Below, piece after piece: positions 15,901 to 23,893 of a stretch of 64,000 nucleotides of DNA. The notes beneath the pieces are model-generated. The model ran no database searches. It was not told the origin of the DNA and saw nothing but the letters and a program-made list of their open reading frames with translations. The translations under genes were made by a program, and so were the position numbers. Source of the DNA: Pseudomonas sp. BN411 (lineage in GTDB: Bacteria; Pseudomonadota; Gammaproteobacteria; Pseudomonadales; Pseudomonadaceae); contig NZ_SSOM01000079.1 of assembly GCF_029871235.1 (NCBI RefSeq), positions 1 to 64,000 of the forward strand, read 5' to 3'. Within the stretch, counting starts at the first letter, position 1. Every line of letters starts with the position of its first letter.

Positions 15901-16983
15901 ATGAACAAGAAGACATTCAAGATCGCCGCGATCCCCGGCGACGGCATCGGCAACGAAGTTCTCCCCGAAGGCCTGCGGGTCGTCGAAGCAGCCGCTCGCA
16001 AGTGGGGCCTGGACCTTTCCTTCGAGACCATCGAATGGGCCAGCTGCGACTACTACCTGCAGCACGGCAAGATGATGCCGGACGACTGGTTCGAGCAGCT
16101 CAAGGGTTTTGACGCGCTCTACTTCGGCGCCGTGGGCTGGCCGGACAAGGTGCCCGACCACATCTCCCTCTGGGGCTCGCTGCTGAAGTTCCGCCGCGAG
16201 TTCGACCAGTACGTGAACATCCGTCCGGTGCGACTGTTCCCTGGCGTGCCGTGCCCGCTGGCCGGCCGTGAGCCCGGCGATATCGACTTCGTGGTGATCC
16301 GCGAGAACACCGAGGGCGAATATTCCTCCCTGGGCGGCCGCATGTTCGAAGGCACCGAGCACGAATTCGTGCTGCAGGAGTCGGTGTTCACCCGTCGTGG
16401 CGTCGACCGCATCCTCAAGTACGCCTTCGACCTGGCCCAGACCCGCGAGCGCAAGCAGCTGACCGCCGCCACCAAGTCCAACGGAATGGCCGTGAGCATG
16501 CCCTACTGGGACGAGCGGGTGGCTGCGATGGCCGAGAAGTACCCGGAGATCAAGTGGGACAAGCAGCACATCGACATCCTCTGCGCGCGCTTCGTGCTGC
16601 AGCCGGATCGCTTCGACGTGGTGGTGGCCTCCAACCTGTTCGGCGACATCCTCTCCGACCTGGGCCCGGCCTGTGCCGGCACCATCGGCATCGCGCCCTC
16701 GGCCAACCTCAACCCGGAGCGCAACTTCCCGTCGCTGTTCGAGCCGGTCCACGGTTCGGCCCCGGACATCTACGGCCGCAACATAGCCAACCCCATCGCC
16801 ATGATCTGGTCCGGCGCGCTGATGCTGGACTTCCTGGGCAATGGCGACGAGCGCTACAAGGCAGCCCACGACGGCATCCTGCAAGCCATCGAGCGGGTGA
16901 TTGCCGAAGGCCCGGTGACACCGGACCTGGGCGGCAAGGCCTCGACCCAGGAAGTGGGCAAGGCCATCGCTGACGCACTGTAA
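15901..16983 (+). CDS. dmlA: D-malate dehydrogenase (decarboxylating) / tartrate dehydrogenase
   Basis: An NAD-dependent beta-decarboxylating dehydrogenase of 360 residues in the isocitrate/isopropylmalate dehydrogenase family, subtype TtuC/DmlA. It oxidises D-malate (or tartrate) to pyruvate plus CO2. Visible features are the N-terminal IAAIPGDGIGNEVLPEGLRV, the substrate segment around VVIRENTEGEYSSLGGR, and the cofactor region EPVHGSAPDIYGRNIANP (near residue 280). The neighbouring genes cleave carnitine to malic semialdehyde and oxidise it. By stereochemistry the product from L-carnitine is (R)-malate, which this enzyme would convert to pyruvate. A terminator follows 7 bases downstream. 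Confidence 0.9.
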   Translation: MNKKTFKIAAIPGDGIGNEVLPEGLRVVEAAARKWGLDLSFETIEWASCDYYLQHGKMMPDDWFEQLKGFDALYFGAVGWPDKVPDHISLWGSLLKFRREFDQYVNIRPVRLFPGVPCPLAGREPGDIDFVVIRENTEGEYSSLGGRMFEGTEHEFVLQESVFTRRGVDRILKYAFDLAQTRERKQLTAATKSNGMAVSMPYWDERVAAMAEKYPEIKWDKQHIDILCARFVLQPDRFDVVVASNLFGDILSDLGPACAGTIGIAPSANLNPERNFPSLFEPVHGSAPDIYGRNIANPIAMIWSGALMLDFLGNGDERYKAAHDGILQAIERVIAEGPVTPDLGGKASTQEVGKAIADAL

Positions 16984-16990
16984 GACTTAT

Positions 16991-17027
16991 CCGGCCGCCC
17001 CGTGAGAACGAGGCGGCCGGCGCTTTT
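16991..17027 (+). terminator. Terminator after dmlA
   Basis: Arms CCGGCCGCC (16991-16999) and GGCGGCCGG (17012-17020) form a 9-bp GC stem followed by CGCTTTTCC. It separates dmlA from the carrier gene, so the two are probably transcribed separately. Confidence 0.7.
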
Positions 17028-17052
17028 CCGCAGGTGACAGACGGCCTGCAAA

Positions 17053-17092
17053 TTGTCCGACAGGAGTTGCGTTGAAGGCACATTTCGGACAA
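17053..17092. promoter_or_regulatory. Inverted repeat TTGTCCGA...TCGGACAA upstream of the BCCT gene
   Basis: Perfect 8-bp inverted arms at 17053-17060 and 17085-17092 are separated by 24 bases. They lie about 110-145 bases upstream of the BCCT start, a usual distance for an activator site. The protein that binds is unknown. Confidence 0.4.
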
Positions 17093-17095
17093 GCT

Positions 17096-17130
17096 GTTAA
17101 CCAATGGATTAACGTAAACCAATGATTAAC
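17096..17130. promoter_or_regulatory. Paired GTTAACC-like elements, BCCT promoter
   Basis: GTTAACCAATG begins at 17096 and GTAAACCAATG at 17114, exactly 18 bases apart. Each is followed by an ATTAAC (17108 and 17125). The same GTTAAC pair with 18-base spacing occurs upstream of cntA (18962 and 18980). A direct-repeat operator shared by the two transcription units is the simplest reading. Confidence 0.5.
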
Positions 17131-17197
17131 AAGTAGCGTAGTCCGGCGAACCCCCTGCCTGATGGGGCGCCGGGTTATCCAGTTCCAGGAGACATCG

Positions 17198-18811
17198 ATG
17201 TCCAACAACAATAAGAAAGACATGTTCTTGATCACGGCGAGCCTGATCGCCGTGGCGCTGACCGTGATCGGCCTTGCTGCGTTCCCTGCCGAGTCGGAGG
17301 CCATGGCCAACCGGCTCTTCGAGATTTCCACCCGCACCTTCGGCACCACCGTGCAGTTGTTCGTGTTCGGCACCGCCCTGGCCGTGCTGTACCTGGCGTT
17401 CAGCAAGTACGGCAACATCCGCCTGGGCAACGGCAAGCCCGAGTACACGAACATGACCTGGGTGTTCATGTTCATCTGCGCCGGCATGGGCTCCTCGACC
17501 CTTTACTGGGGCGTGATGGAGTGGGCGTACTACTACCAGACGCCTGGCCTGAACATCGCTGCCGGCAGCCGTGAAGCGCTGGACTTCAGCGTCAGCTATT
17601 CCTTCTTCCACTGGGGCATCAGCGCCTGGTCGCTCTATGCACTGTCGTCGCTGGCGCTCGCCTATCACTTCCACGTGCGCAAGAAGAGCGGTCTGGGCCT
17701 GGCTTCGATCATCGAAGCGGTCACCGGCTTCCGTGCCAACGGCCCGGTGGGTCGCCTGGTTGACCTGATCTTCCTGCTCACCATGTTCGGCGCGCTGACC
17801 GTGTCCCTGGCGCTCACCGCGTCCACCCTGACCCGCGGCCTGTCCGGCCTCACCGGCATTCCGGACACCTTCGTCACCCAGTTGGTGGTGATCGGTGCCG
17901 TCGCGGTGATCTTCTCCTTGAGCTCCTACATTGGCATCGACGGTGGCATGCAGCGCCTGTCGAAGATGGTGTGCGTCGGCGCCCTGGCCTTCGCTGGCGT
18001 GGTGTTCCTGGTCGGTCCGACCCAGTTCACCCTGAACAACACCGCCAATGCCATCGGCCTGATGATCCAGAACTACGTGCACATGAGCCTGTTCACCGAC
18101 CCGGCGGGCGACGGTGCCTTCACCCGCAACTGGACGGTGTTCTATTGGCTGTGGTGGGTGTCCTACGCGCCGGGCGTGGCGATGTTCGTCACCCGTGTAT
18201 CCAAGGGCCGCAAGATCAAGGAAGTGGTCGCTGCACTGCTGCTCGGCGGTAGCGTGGGCTGCTGGTTCTTCTTCGGCGCGCTGGAAAGCTACAGCATGCA
18301 CCAGTTCATCACCGGCGCCATCGACGTGCCGCGCATCCTCAGCGAGCAGGGCGGCGAGACAGCCGTGGAAATGCTCCTGACCTCGCTGCCCTTCGGCAAA
18401 GTGTTCCTGGCGGTGTACCTGTTCATCATGGCGGTGTTCTGCGCTTCCCATATGGACGCAGCGGCCTACGCCGTGGCTGCCACCAGCACCCGCAACCTGA
18501 AAGAAGGCCAGGACCCGACGCCGACCCATCGCCTGTTCTGGTGCGTGATGCTGACCCTGATCCCGCTGGCCATGCTGTTCGCCAAGGCGTCGCTGTCCAC
18601 CATGAAAACCGCCGTGGTGCTGACCGCGATCCCCTTCCTGGTGATCCTGCTGACCAAGATCTACGGCTTCTTCAAGTGGATGATCCAGGACTACGGCAGC
18701 ATGCCGGCCCACCTGATCGAGGAAGAAGCGGTACGCCGCGGCCTGGACGACAGCGTCGAGCCGCCGAAAGCGGAAGAGGGCGTGCGCCTGAAAGCCGCTA
18801 CCGCGCAATGA
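17198..18811 (+). CDS. BCCT-family carnitine/betaine transporter
   Basis: An inner-membrane carrier of 537 residues from the betaine/choline/carnitine transporter family. About twelve hydrophobic segments are visible. The family tryptophan region appears as [19 protein letters not shown] near residue 310, and the central [19 protein letters not shown] is near residue 98. The start at 17198 follows CAGGAGACATCG and gives MSNNNKKD. A longer frame adds 12 residues of doubtful value. The gene context (CntA/CntB, malic semialdehyde and D-malate dehydrogenases) points to carnitine as substrate. Bases 17204-17211, just after the start codon, read AACAACAA, a candidate Hfq/Crc site. Confidence 0.9.
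   Translation: MSNNNKKDMFLITASLIAVALTVIGLAAFPAESEAMANRLFEISTRTFGTTVQLFVFGTALAVLYLAFSKYGNIRLGNGKPEYTNMTWVFMFICAGMGSSTLYWGVMEWAYYYQTPGLNIAAGSREALDFSVSYSFFHWGISAWSLYALSSLALAYHFHVRKKSGLGLASIIEAVTGFRANGPVGRLVDLIFLLTMFGALTVSLALTASTLTRGLSGLTGIPDTFVTQLVVIGAVAVIFSLSSYIGIDGGMQRLSKMVCVGALAFAGVVFLVGPTQFTLNNTANAIGLMIQNYVHMSLFTDPAGDGAFTRNWTVFYWLWWVSYAPGVAMFVTRVSKGRKIKEVVAALLLGGSVGCWFFFGALESYSMHQFITGAIDVPRILSEQGGETAVEMLLTSLPFGKVFLAVYLFIMAVFCASHMDAAAYAVAATSTRNLKEGQDPTPTHRLFWCVMLTLIPLAMLFAKASLSTMKTAVVLTAIPFLVILLTKIYGFFKWMIQDYGSMPAHLIEEEAVRRGLDDSVEPPKAEEGVRLKAATAQ
17204..17211 (+). promoter_or_regulatory. Candidate Crc/Hfq (CA) motif at the BCCT start codon
   Basis: AACAACAA followed by TAAGAAAG lies in codons 3-7 of the BCCT gene. 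It fits AAnAAnAA, and binding there would block translation initiation. Inferred from motif and position. Confidence 0.45.
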
Positions 18812-18847
18812 GTTGAGTTGTACCTGCACACGGATGTGCAGGAACTT

Positions 18848-18937
18848 GTAGGTTGGTCTGAGCTATGCGAAGCCCAACGATTCCGGCGTGATTGTCATAC
18901 ACCCACGTTGGGCCTCGCGGGGCTCGGACCAACCTAC
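18848..18937. repeat. Long inverted repeat between the BCCT gene and cntA
   Basis: Two 32-base arms (18848-18879 and 18906-18937) are inverted copies of the GTAGGTTGGTCTGAGC...GCGAAGCCCAACG family and match at about 27 of 32 positions. The spacer is 26 bases. Each arm is itself partly palindromic. It lies right after the BCCT stop codon and before the cntA promoter, so it could fold into a large RNA hairpin and act as a terminator or 3' end stabiliser. Confidence 0.75.
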
Positions 18938-18961
18938 GGGCCAAAAAATTTTGCCCGATCT

Positions 18962-18985
18962 GTTAACTGACAGATTTGTGTTAAC
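18962..18985. promoter_or_regulatory. Paired GTTAAC elements, cntA promoter
   Basis: GTTAAC at 18962-18967 and again at 18980-18985 are 18 bases apart, in an AT-rich stretch about 65-85 bases upstream of cntA. The spacing and core match the pair upstream of the BCCT gene, which suggests a common regulator. Confidence 0.5.
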
Positions 18986-19048
18986 CAAAAGTAAAAAGCT
19001 GTGATGGCCCGGCCCGAACCGGCGCCCTTAATGCCTGGAGTACATAAG

Positions 19049-20170
19049 ATGAACGATATCCAACGCCTGCCTGCTGACTTCTGCGCCAACGCCGATGAGG
19101 CCTACACAATTCCTGCCAGCTACTACACCCGCCCGGAAGTCTTCGATTTCGAGAAAGAAAAGATCTTCGCCAACAGCTGGGTCTGCGTGGGCCATCGCAG
19201 CGAAGTAGCCGAGAACAACGCGTACATCACCCGCGAGATCATCGGCGAGAGCATCATCGTCGTGCGCGGCCGCGATGCCGAACTGCGCGCCTTCTACAAC
19301 GTCTGCCCGCACCGTGGCCACCAGCTGCTGCAGGGCGACGGCAAGGCGAAGAACGTGATCACCTGCCCGTACCACGCCTGGACCTTCAAGCTCGACGGCG
19401 AGCTGGCCCACGCGCGCAACTGCGACCACGTCGCCAACTTCGACAAGGCCAACTCCAGCCTGGTGCAGCTGCGCGTGGAGGAATACGCCGGCTTCATCTT
19501 CGTCAACATGAACAAGGACGCAGGTTCAGTCGAAGAGCAGCTGCCCGGTCTGCAAGCACGCATCCGCCAGGCCTGCCCGGTGGTGGACGACCTGCACCTC
19601 GCTGCCCGCTTTGTCACCGAGACCCCGGCCAACTGGAAGTCCATCGTCGACAACTACATGGAGTGCTACCACTGCGCCCCGGCTCACCCGGGATTCTCCG
19701 ACTCCGTCGACGTCGGCCAGTACACCCACACCATGCACGGCAACTGGTCCCTGCAGTACGGCCTGGCCAAACCGTCGGAGAAGTCCTTCAAGTTCGACGA
19801 GTCGGTGAAGGACCCGTCCTTCAGCGGCTTCTGGGTCTGGCCGTGCACCATGTTCAACGCGCCGCCCGGTGGCAACTTCATGACCGTGATCTACGAGTTC
19901 CCGGTCAGCGCCGAAGTGACCCTGCAGCACTACGACATCTACTTCCTCAACAAGGACATTACCCCCGAGCAGCAGTCGCTGATCGAGTGGTACCGCGATG
20001 TGTTCCGTCCGGAAGACCTGCGCCTGGTGGAAAGCGTGCAGAAGGGCCTGAAGTCCCGCGGCTACCGTGGCCAGGGCCGGATCATGGTGGACAGCCAGCG
20101 CAGCGGCCAGAGCGAGCACGGCATCGCCCACTTCCACAACCTGATCGCCGTCGCCCACCTGGACCGTTGA
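19049..20170 (+). CDS. cntA: Carnitine monooxygenase oxygenase subunit CntA (Rieske type)
   Basis: Rieske non-haem iron oxygenase of 373 residues that cleaves L-carnitine to trimethylamine and malic semialdehyde with CntB as electron donor. The Rieske ligands are Cys86, His88, Cys106 and His109 (CPHRGH and CPYHAW). The mononuclear iron ligands are His208, His213 and Asp323. The bridging residue between the two centres is Glu205, not the usual Asp. This is the known hallmark of CntA, and all positions match the numbering of the A. baumannii enzyme. The ATG at 19049 (MNDIQRLPADF) is chosen because it gives this numbering. A few related YeaW-type enzymes also act on gamma-butyrobetaine, so a broader range is possible. 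Confidence 0.93.
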   Translation: MNDIQRLPADFCANADEAYTIPASYYTRPEVFDFEKEKIFANSWVCVGHRSEVAENNAYITREIIGESIIVVRGRDAELRAFYNVCPHRGHQLLQGDGKAKNVITCPYHAWTFKLDGELAHARNCDHVANFDKANSSLVQLRVEEYAGFIFVNMNKDAGSVEEQLPGLQARIRQACPVVDDLHLAARFVTETPANWKSIVDNYMECYHCAPAHPGFSDSVDVGQYTHTMHGNWSLQYGLAKPSEKSFKFDESVKDPSFSGFWVWPCTMFNAPPGGNFMTVIYEFPVSAEVTLQHYDIYFLNKDITPEQQSLIEWYRDVFRPEDLRLVESVQKGLKSRGYRGQGRIMVDSQRSGQSEHGIAHFHNLIAVAHLDR

Positions 20171-20228
20171 TGACCGTGGCCGCCGCCCGCGTGCGGCGGC
20201 CTGCGTCACGTGTATGAGGAATTCCCGA

Positions 20229-21677
20229 GTGAACCTGAAAGACAACGACCTGTTCCGCCAGCAGGCCTTCATCGCCGGCGCCTGGTGCGACGCCGATGAC
20301 GCTCGCACGGTGGACGTGACCGACCCGGCCAGCGGCGATCTGCTGGGCCGCGTGCCGAACATGGGCGGCAGCGAAACCCTGCGCGCCATCGAAGCCGCCG
20401 ATGCCGCACTGCCGGCCTGGCGTGCGCGCACCGCCAAGGAACGTGCGCAGATCCTGCGGCGCTGGTTCGAGCTGATGCTCCAGCACGAAGACGACCTGGC
20501 GCGCCTGATGACCCTGGAGCAGGGCAAGCCTCTGACCGAAGCCGTGGGCGAAATCCGCTATGCCGCGTCGTTCATCGAGTGGTTCGCCGAAGAGGGCAAA
20601 CGCATCTATGGCGACGTGATTCCCTCGCCGGCCGGCGACAAGCGCCTGGTGGTGATCAAGCAGGGCATCGGCGTCTGCGCCGCCATCACGCCCTGGAACT
20701 TCCCCTCGGCGATGATCACCCGCAAGGTGGCGCCGGCCCTGGCGGCGGGCTGCACCATCGTGGTCAAGCCGGCCAATGAAACCCCGTTTTCCGCCCTGGC
20801 ACTGGCCGAACTGGCGAAACGCGCGGGCGTGCCGGACGGCGTGCTCAGCATCGTCACCGGCGACGCGATCGCCATCGGCGCCCAGCTCACCAGCCACCCG
20901 CTGGTGCGCAAACTGAGTTTCACCGGCTCCACGCCGGTGGGCCGCCTGCTGATGGGCCAGTGCGCGCCCACCATCAAGAAGGTGTCCCTGGAGCTGGGCG
21001 GCAACGCGCCCTTTATCGTCTTCGACGACGCCGATATCGACGCCGCCGTGGAAGGGGCGTTGGTCGCCAAGTACCGCAACGCTGGCCAGACCTGCGTCTG
21101 CGTCAACCGCTTCTACGTGCATGACGCCATCTACGACGCTTTCGCCGAACGCTTCGCCGCCCGTGTGCGCGACCTGCGCGTCGGCCATGGCCTGGAAGGC
21201 GCTACCCAGATCGGCCCGCTGATCACCGGCAAGGCGCTGGACAAGGTGCAGAGCCTGATCGCCGACGCGGTGGAGAAGGGCGCCGACATCCTGGTGGGCG
21301 GCGATGGCCACGAACTGGGCGGCAACTTCCTGCAACCCACGGTGCTGACCGGCGTGGCGCCGGGCATGCAGCTGCTGGATGAGGAAATCTTCGGTCCGGT
21401 GGCGCCCCTGGTGCGCTTCTCCTCTGACGAGGAAGTGGTACGCCTGGCTAACGACACCCTCTACGGCCTGGCGGCGTATTTCTACAGCCGCGACATCGGC
21501 CGCGTGTGGAAGATCGCCGAGCAGTTGGATTACGGCATGGTCGGCATCAACACCGGCCTGATCTCCAACGAGGTGGCCCCTTTCGGTGGCGTCAAGCAGT
21601 CCGGCCTCGGCCGTGAAGGCTCGAAGTACGGCATCGAGGACTACCTGGAAATGAAGTACCTGTGCCTCGCCGTCTGA
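20229..21677 (+). CDS. Malic semialdehyde dehydrogenase (GabD-like aldehyde dehydrogenase)
   Basis: NAD(P)-dependent aldehyde dehydrogenase of 482 residues, the same length as E. coli succinate-semialdehyde dehydrogenase GabD. The catalytic Glu lies in LELGGNAPF and the catalytic Cys in NAGQTCVCVNR. The cofactor loop is TPWNFPSAMITRKVAPALAAG. I choose the GTG at 20229 (VNLKDNDLFRQQAF) because GAGGA sits eight bases upstream. An ATG at 20214 overlaps that ribosome site. Its place between cntA and cntB argues that it oxidises the malic semialdehyde released from carnitine. Succinate semialdehyde activity cannot be excluded. Confidence 0.9.
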   Translation: MNLKDNDLFRQQAFIAGAWCDADDARTVDVTDPASGDLLGRVPNMGGSETLRAIEAADAALPAWRARTAKERAQILRRWFELMLQHEDDLARLMTLEQGKPLTEAVGEIRYAASFIEWFAEEGKRIYGDVIPSPAGDKRLVVIKQGIGVCAAITPWNFPSAMITRKVAPALAAGCTIVVKPANETPFSALALAELAKRAGVPDGVLSIVTGDAIAIGAQLTSHPLVRKLSFTGSTPVGRLLMGQCAPTIKKVSLELGGNAPFIVFDDADIDAAVEGALVAKYRNAGQTCVCVNRFYVHDAIYDAFAERFAARVRDLRVGHGLEGATQIGPLITGKALDKVQSLIADAVEKGADILVGGDGHELGGNFLQPTVLTGVAPGMQLLDEEIFGPVAPLVRFSSDEEVVRLANDTLYGLAAYFYSRDIGRVWKIAEQLDYGMVGINTGLISNEVAPFGGVKQSGLGREGSKYGIEDYLEMKYLCLAV

Positions 21678-21742
21678 CGGCGGGCACCACGCACCATCAG
21701 GGCGGCGCCCGGCGCCGCCCGCAGTCGCAACAGAGGTGAGCG

Positions 21743-22714
21743 ATGGCCAACTCCTACGAAATGATGTCTGCCCGCGTGACCGCGGTGGAGCAGGCAACCC
21801 CCCAGATCAAGCGCTTCACCCTGGAGCGCGTCGATGGCCAGCCGCTGCCGGCCTTCACCGGCGGCAGCCACATCATCGTGCAGATGAAGGGCGCCGACGG
21901 CCGCCAGTTCAGCAATGCCTACTCGCTGATGAGCGACCCGGCCGATACCGCCAGCTACCAGATCGGCGTGCGCCTGGAAGAACAGTCCAAAGGCGGTTCG
22001 GCGTTCATGCACCAACAGGTCGAGGTGGGCACCGAACTGGTCATCTCCAGCCCCAACAATCTCTTCGCCATCGATCCTGCCGCCGGCAGGCACGTGCTGA
22101 TCGCCGGTGGCATCGGCATCACGCCGTTCCTTGCCCAGCTCCCCGAGCTGCGCGCCCAGGAAGCCCGCTACGAGCTGCATTACGCCTTCCGCAGCCCGGA
22201 ACACGGTGCCTTCCAGGGTGAACTGGCCGACGGTCCCCATGCCGGGAACGTGCGCTTCTACGTCGACAGCCTGGGCACCTCGCTGAACCTGGCGGAACTC
22301 ATTGGTGGCATGGACGCGGATGCCCATGTCTACGTCTGCGGTCCCAAGCCGCTGATCGACGCGGTGATCGCCACCGCCAAGGCCCAGGGCATCCCGGACG
22401 CCCGCGTGCACTGGGAACAGTTCGCCGCCGCGCCGGTCACCGGCGGTGCCTTCACCGTAGTGCTGGCCCAGTCCGGTCGCGAGCTGCAGGTGGAGGAGGG
22501 CATGACCATCCTCCAGGCCATCGAGAAATCCAACGCCGCCCAGGTGGAATGCCTGTGCCGCGAGGGTGTTTGCGGCACCTGCGAGACCCGCATCCTCGAA
22601 GGGGAAGCCGAGCACTTCGACCAGTACCTCTCCGACGACGAGAAAGCGGCTCAGCAGACCATGATGCTGTGCGTCTCCCGCGCGAAGGGGCAGCGTCTTG
22701 TTCTAGACCTGTAA
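21743..22714 (+). CDS. cntB: Carnitine monooxygenase reductase subunit CntB
   Basis: Electron-transfer partner of CntA, 323 residues, of the phthalate-dioxygenase-reductase type. The N-terminal FMN-binding barrel carries NAYSLMS. The NAD-binding domain has GGIGITPFLAQLPEL (near residue 117) and YVCGPKPLID. The C-terminal plant-type 2Fe-2S domain has CLCREGVCGTC and a last Cys in MMLCVSRAKG. It is the last gene of the cntA - dehydrogenase - cntB operon. Confidence 0.92.
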   Translation: MANSYEMMSARVTAVEQATPQIKRFTLERVDGQPLPAFTGGSHIIVQMKGADGRQFSNAYSLMSDPADTASYQIGVRLEEQSKGGSAFMHQQVEVGTELVISSPNNLFAIDPAAGRHVLIAGGIGITPFLAQLPELRAQEARYELHYAFRSPEHGAFQGELADGPHAGNVRFYVDSLGTSLNLAELIGGMDADAHVYVCGPKPLIDAVIATAKAQGIPDARVHWEQFAAAPVTGGAFTVVLAQSGRELQVEEGMTILQAIEKSNAAQVECLCREGVCGTCETRILEGEAEHFDQYLSDDEKAAQQTMMLCVSRAKGQRLVLDL

Positions 22715-22736
22715 GGCAGCGGGATAGGGCGGAACC

Positions 22737-22759
22737 GGCGACGTGTATACTGCGTCGCC
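22737..22759. promoter_or_regulatory. Inverted repeat upstream of the XRE-PAS-PAS gene
   Basis: Arms GGCGACG (22737-22743) and CGTCGCC (22753-22759) are perfect 7-bp inverted repeats around TGTATACTG, which contains a TATACT resembling a -10 box. They end 21 bases before the start codon, so a regulator bound here should block transcription. Autoregulation by the XRE-type protein is an inference. Confidence 0.45.
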
Positions 22760-22780
22760 TGGCTCAGGGACATGCTCGCC

Positions 22781-23893
22781 ATGACAGAAAACAGCTTCGC
22801 CTTCCGCCTCAAAGAACTGCTCGAACACCAGAAACTGACGCTTCAGGCCGTGGCCACCGTGCTCGGTATTTCGCGTACGGCCGTCCACAAGTGGACCCGT
22901 GGCGGCGAGATCGACTACGACAACCTGCGCATGCTGGCCACCTTCCTCAAGGTCAACTGGATCTGGCTGCGCTATGGCGACGAAGCTCTGCAGGATGCCC
23001 AGCACGTCGAGGTGCAGGACCTCCCCATGACTGACGTGCGACGCAAGTACACCGCCCAGATCATGGAAAGCGAAGCGCGCATGAAGCTGGCCCAGGAAAG
23101 CGCCGGCATCGTCAACTGGGAATGGAACCTGATCACCGACGAAGTCTCCTACTCGGCCAACGTCGAAGCCGTGTACGGCTGGCCGGTGCGCCGCAACGAA
23201 GACTTCTGGTGCCACCTGCACCCGGACGACGTCACCGCGCTGCAGGCCATCTACCGGGATTGCGTGGCCGAGGGCAAAGGCTACGAGTTCGACTTCCGCA
23301 TCTTTCATCCCAACGGTGAGCAGCGCTGGATCACCTCCCGCGCGACGTCGCTGCAGGACAGCTCCGGCCGTTCGGTGAAGATGGTCGGCGTAAGCCTGGA
23401 CAGCACCGAGCGCAAACGGGTGGAAGACGAGCTGCGCCAGAGCGAGGAACGCTTCCGCGCCATCTTCGAACTGGCCGGCGGCGCCCTGGCCTACATCGGC
23501 CTGGACGGCAAGTGGCAGCGGGTCAATCAGCCGCTGTGCGAACTGCTGGGCTACAGCGCCGAGGAACTTGCCGACCTGACCTTCCAGGAATTGACCCACC
23601 CCGAGGACCTTTCCGCCAACCTGGCCCAGGTCCAGCGCCTGCTGGATGGCCAGGAAACCGTCAGCACCATGGAAAAACGCTTCCGCCGCAAGGACGGCAG
23701 CTACATCTGGGTGAAGGTCCGCACCTCGGTCCAACGCAACCCCCGCGACGGCAGCCCGGAACACATGATCAGCGTCTACGACGACATCACCGCCCTGCGC
23801 GCCGAACACCAGGCGCTGACGGCGCGTATTGCGGAGTTGGAGCAGCGACTGGGCTTGGTGAAGGCCCCGTGTGGGGGCGATTTCAAACGCTGA
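22781..23893 (+). CDS. XRE-type DNA-binding regulator with two PAS domains
   Basis: A one-component regulator of 370 residues with an unusual domain order. The N-terminal Cro/XRE helix-turn-helix (about residues 5-65, LQAVATVLGISRTAVHKWTR) is followed by two PAS/PAC domains. The first (about 95-210) contains GIVNWEWNLITDEVSYSANV and RWITSRATSLQDSSG, and the second (about 220-345) starts EERFRAIFELAGGALAYI. A short coiled coil (ALTARIAELEQRLGL) ends the protein. The ATG at 22781 is chosen because the AGGGA site is 10 bases upstream and too close to the ATG at 22772. The last residues (KAPCGGDFKR) are encoded by a REP-like repeat. Its place after cntB suggests control of carnitine use. The ligand is unknown. 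Confidence 0.8.
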   Translation: MTENSFAFRLKELLEHQKLTLQAVATVLGISRTAVHKWTRGGEIDYDNLRMLATFLKVNWIWLRYGDEALQDAQHVEVQDLPMTDVRRKYTAQIMESEARMKLAQESAGIVNWEWNLITDEVSYSANVEAVYGWPVRRNEDFWCHLHPDDVTALQAIYRDCVAEGKGYEFDFRIFHPNGEQRWITSRATSLQDSSGRSVKMVGVSLDSTERKRVEDELRQSEERFRAIFELAGGALAYIGLDGKWQRVNQPLCELLGYSAEELADLTFQELTHPEDLSANLAQVQRLLDGQETVSTMEKRFRRKDGSYIWVKVRTSVQRNPRDGSPEHMISVYDDITALRAEHQALTARIAELEQRLGLVKAPCGGDFKR

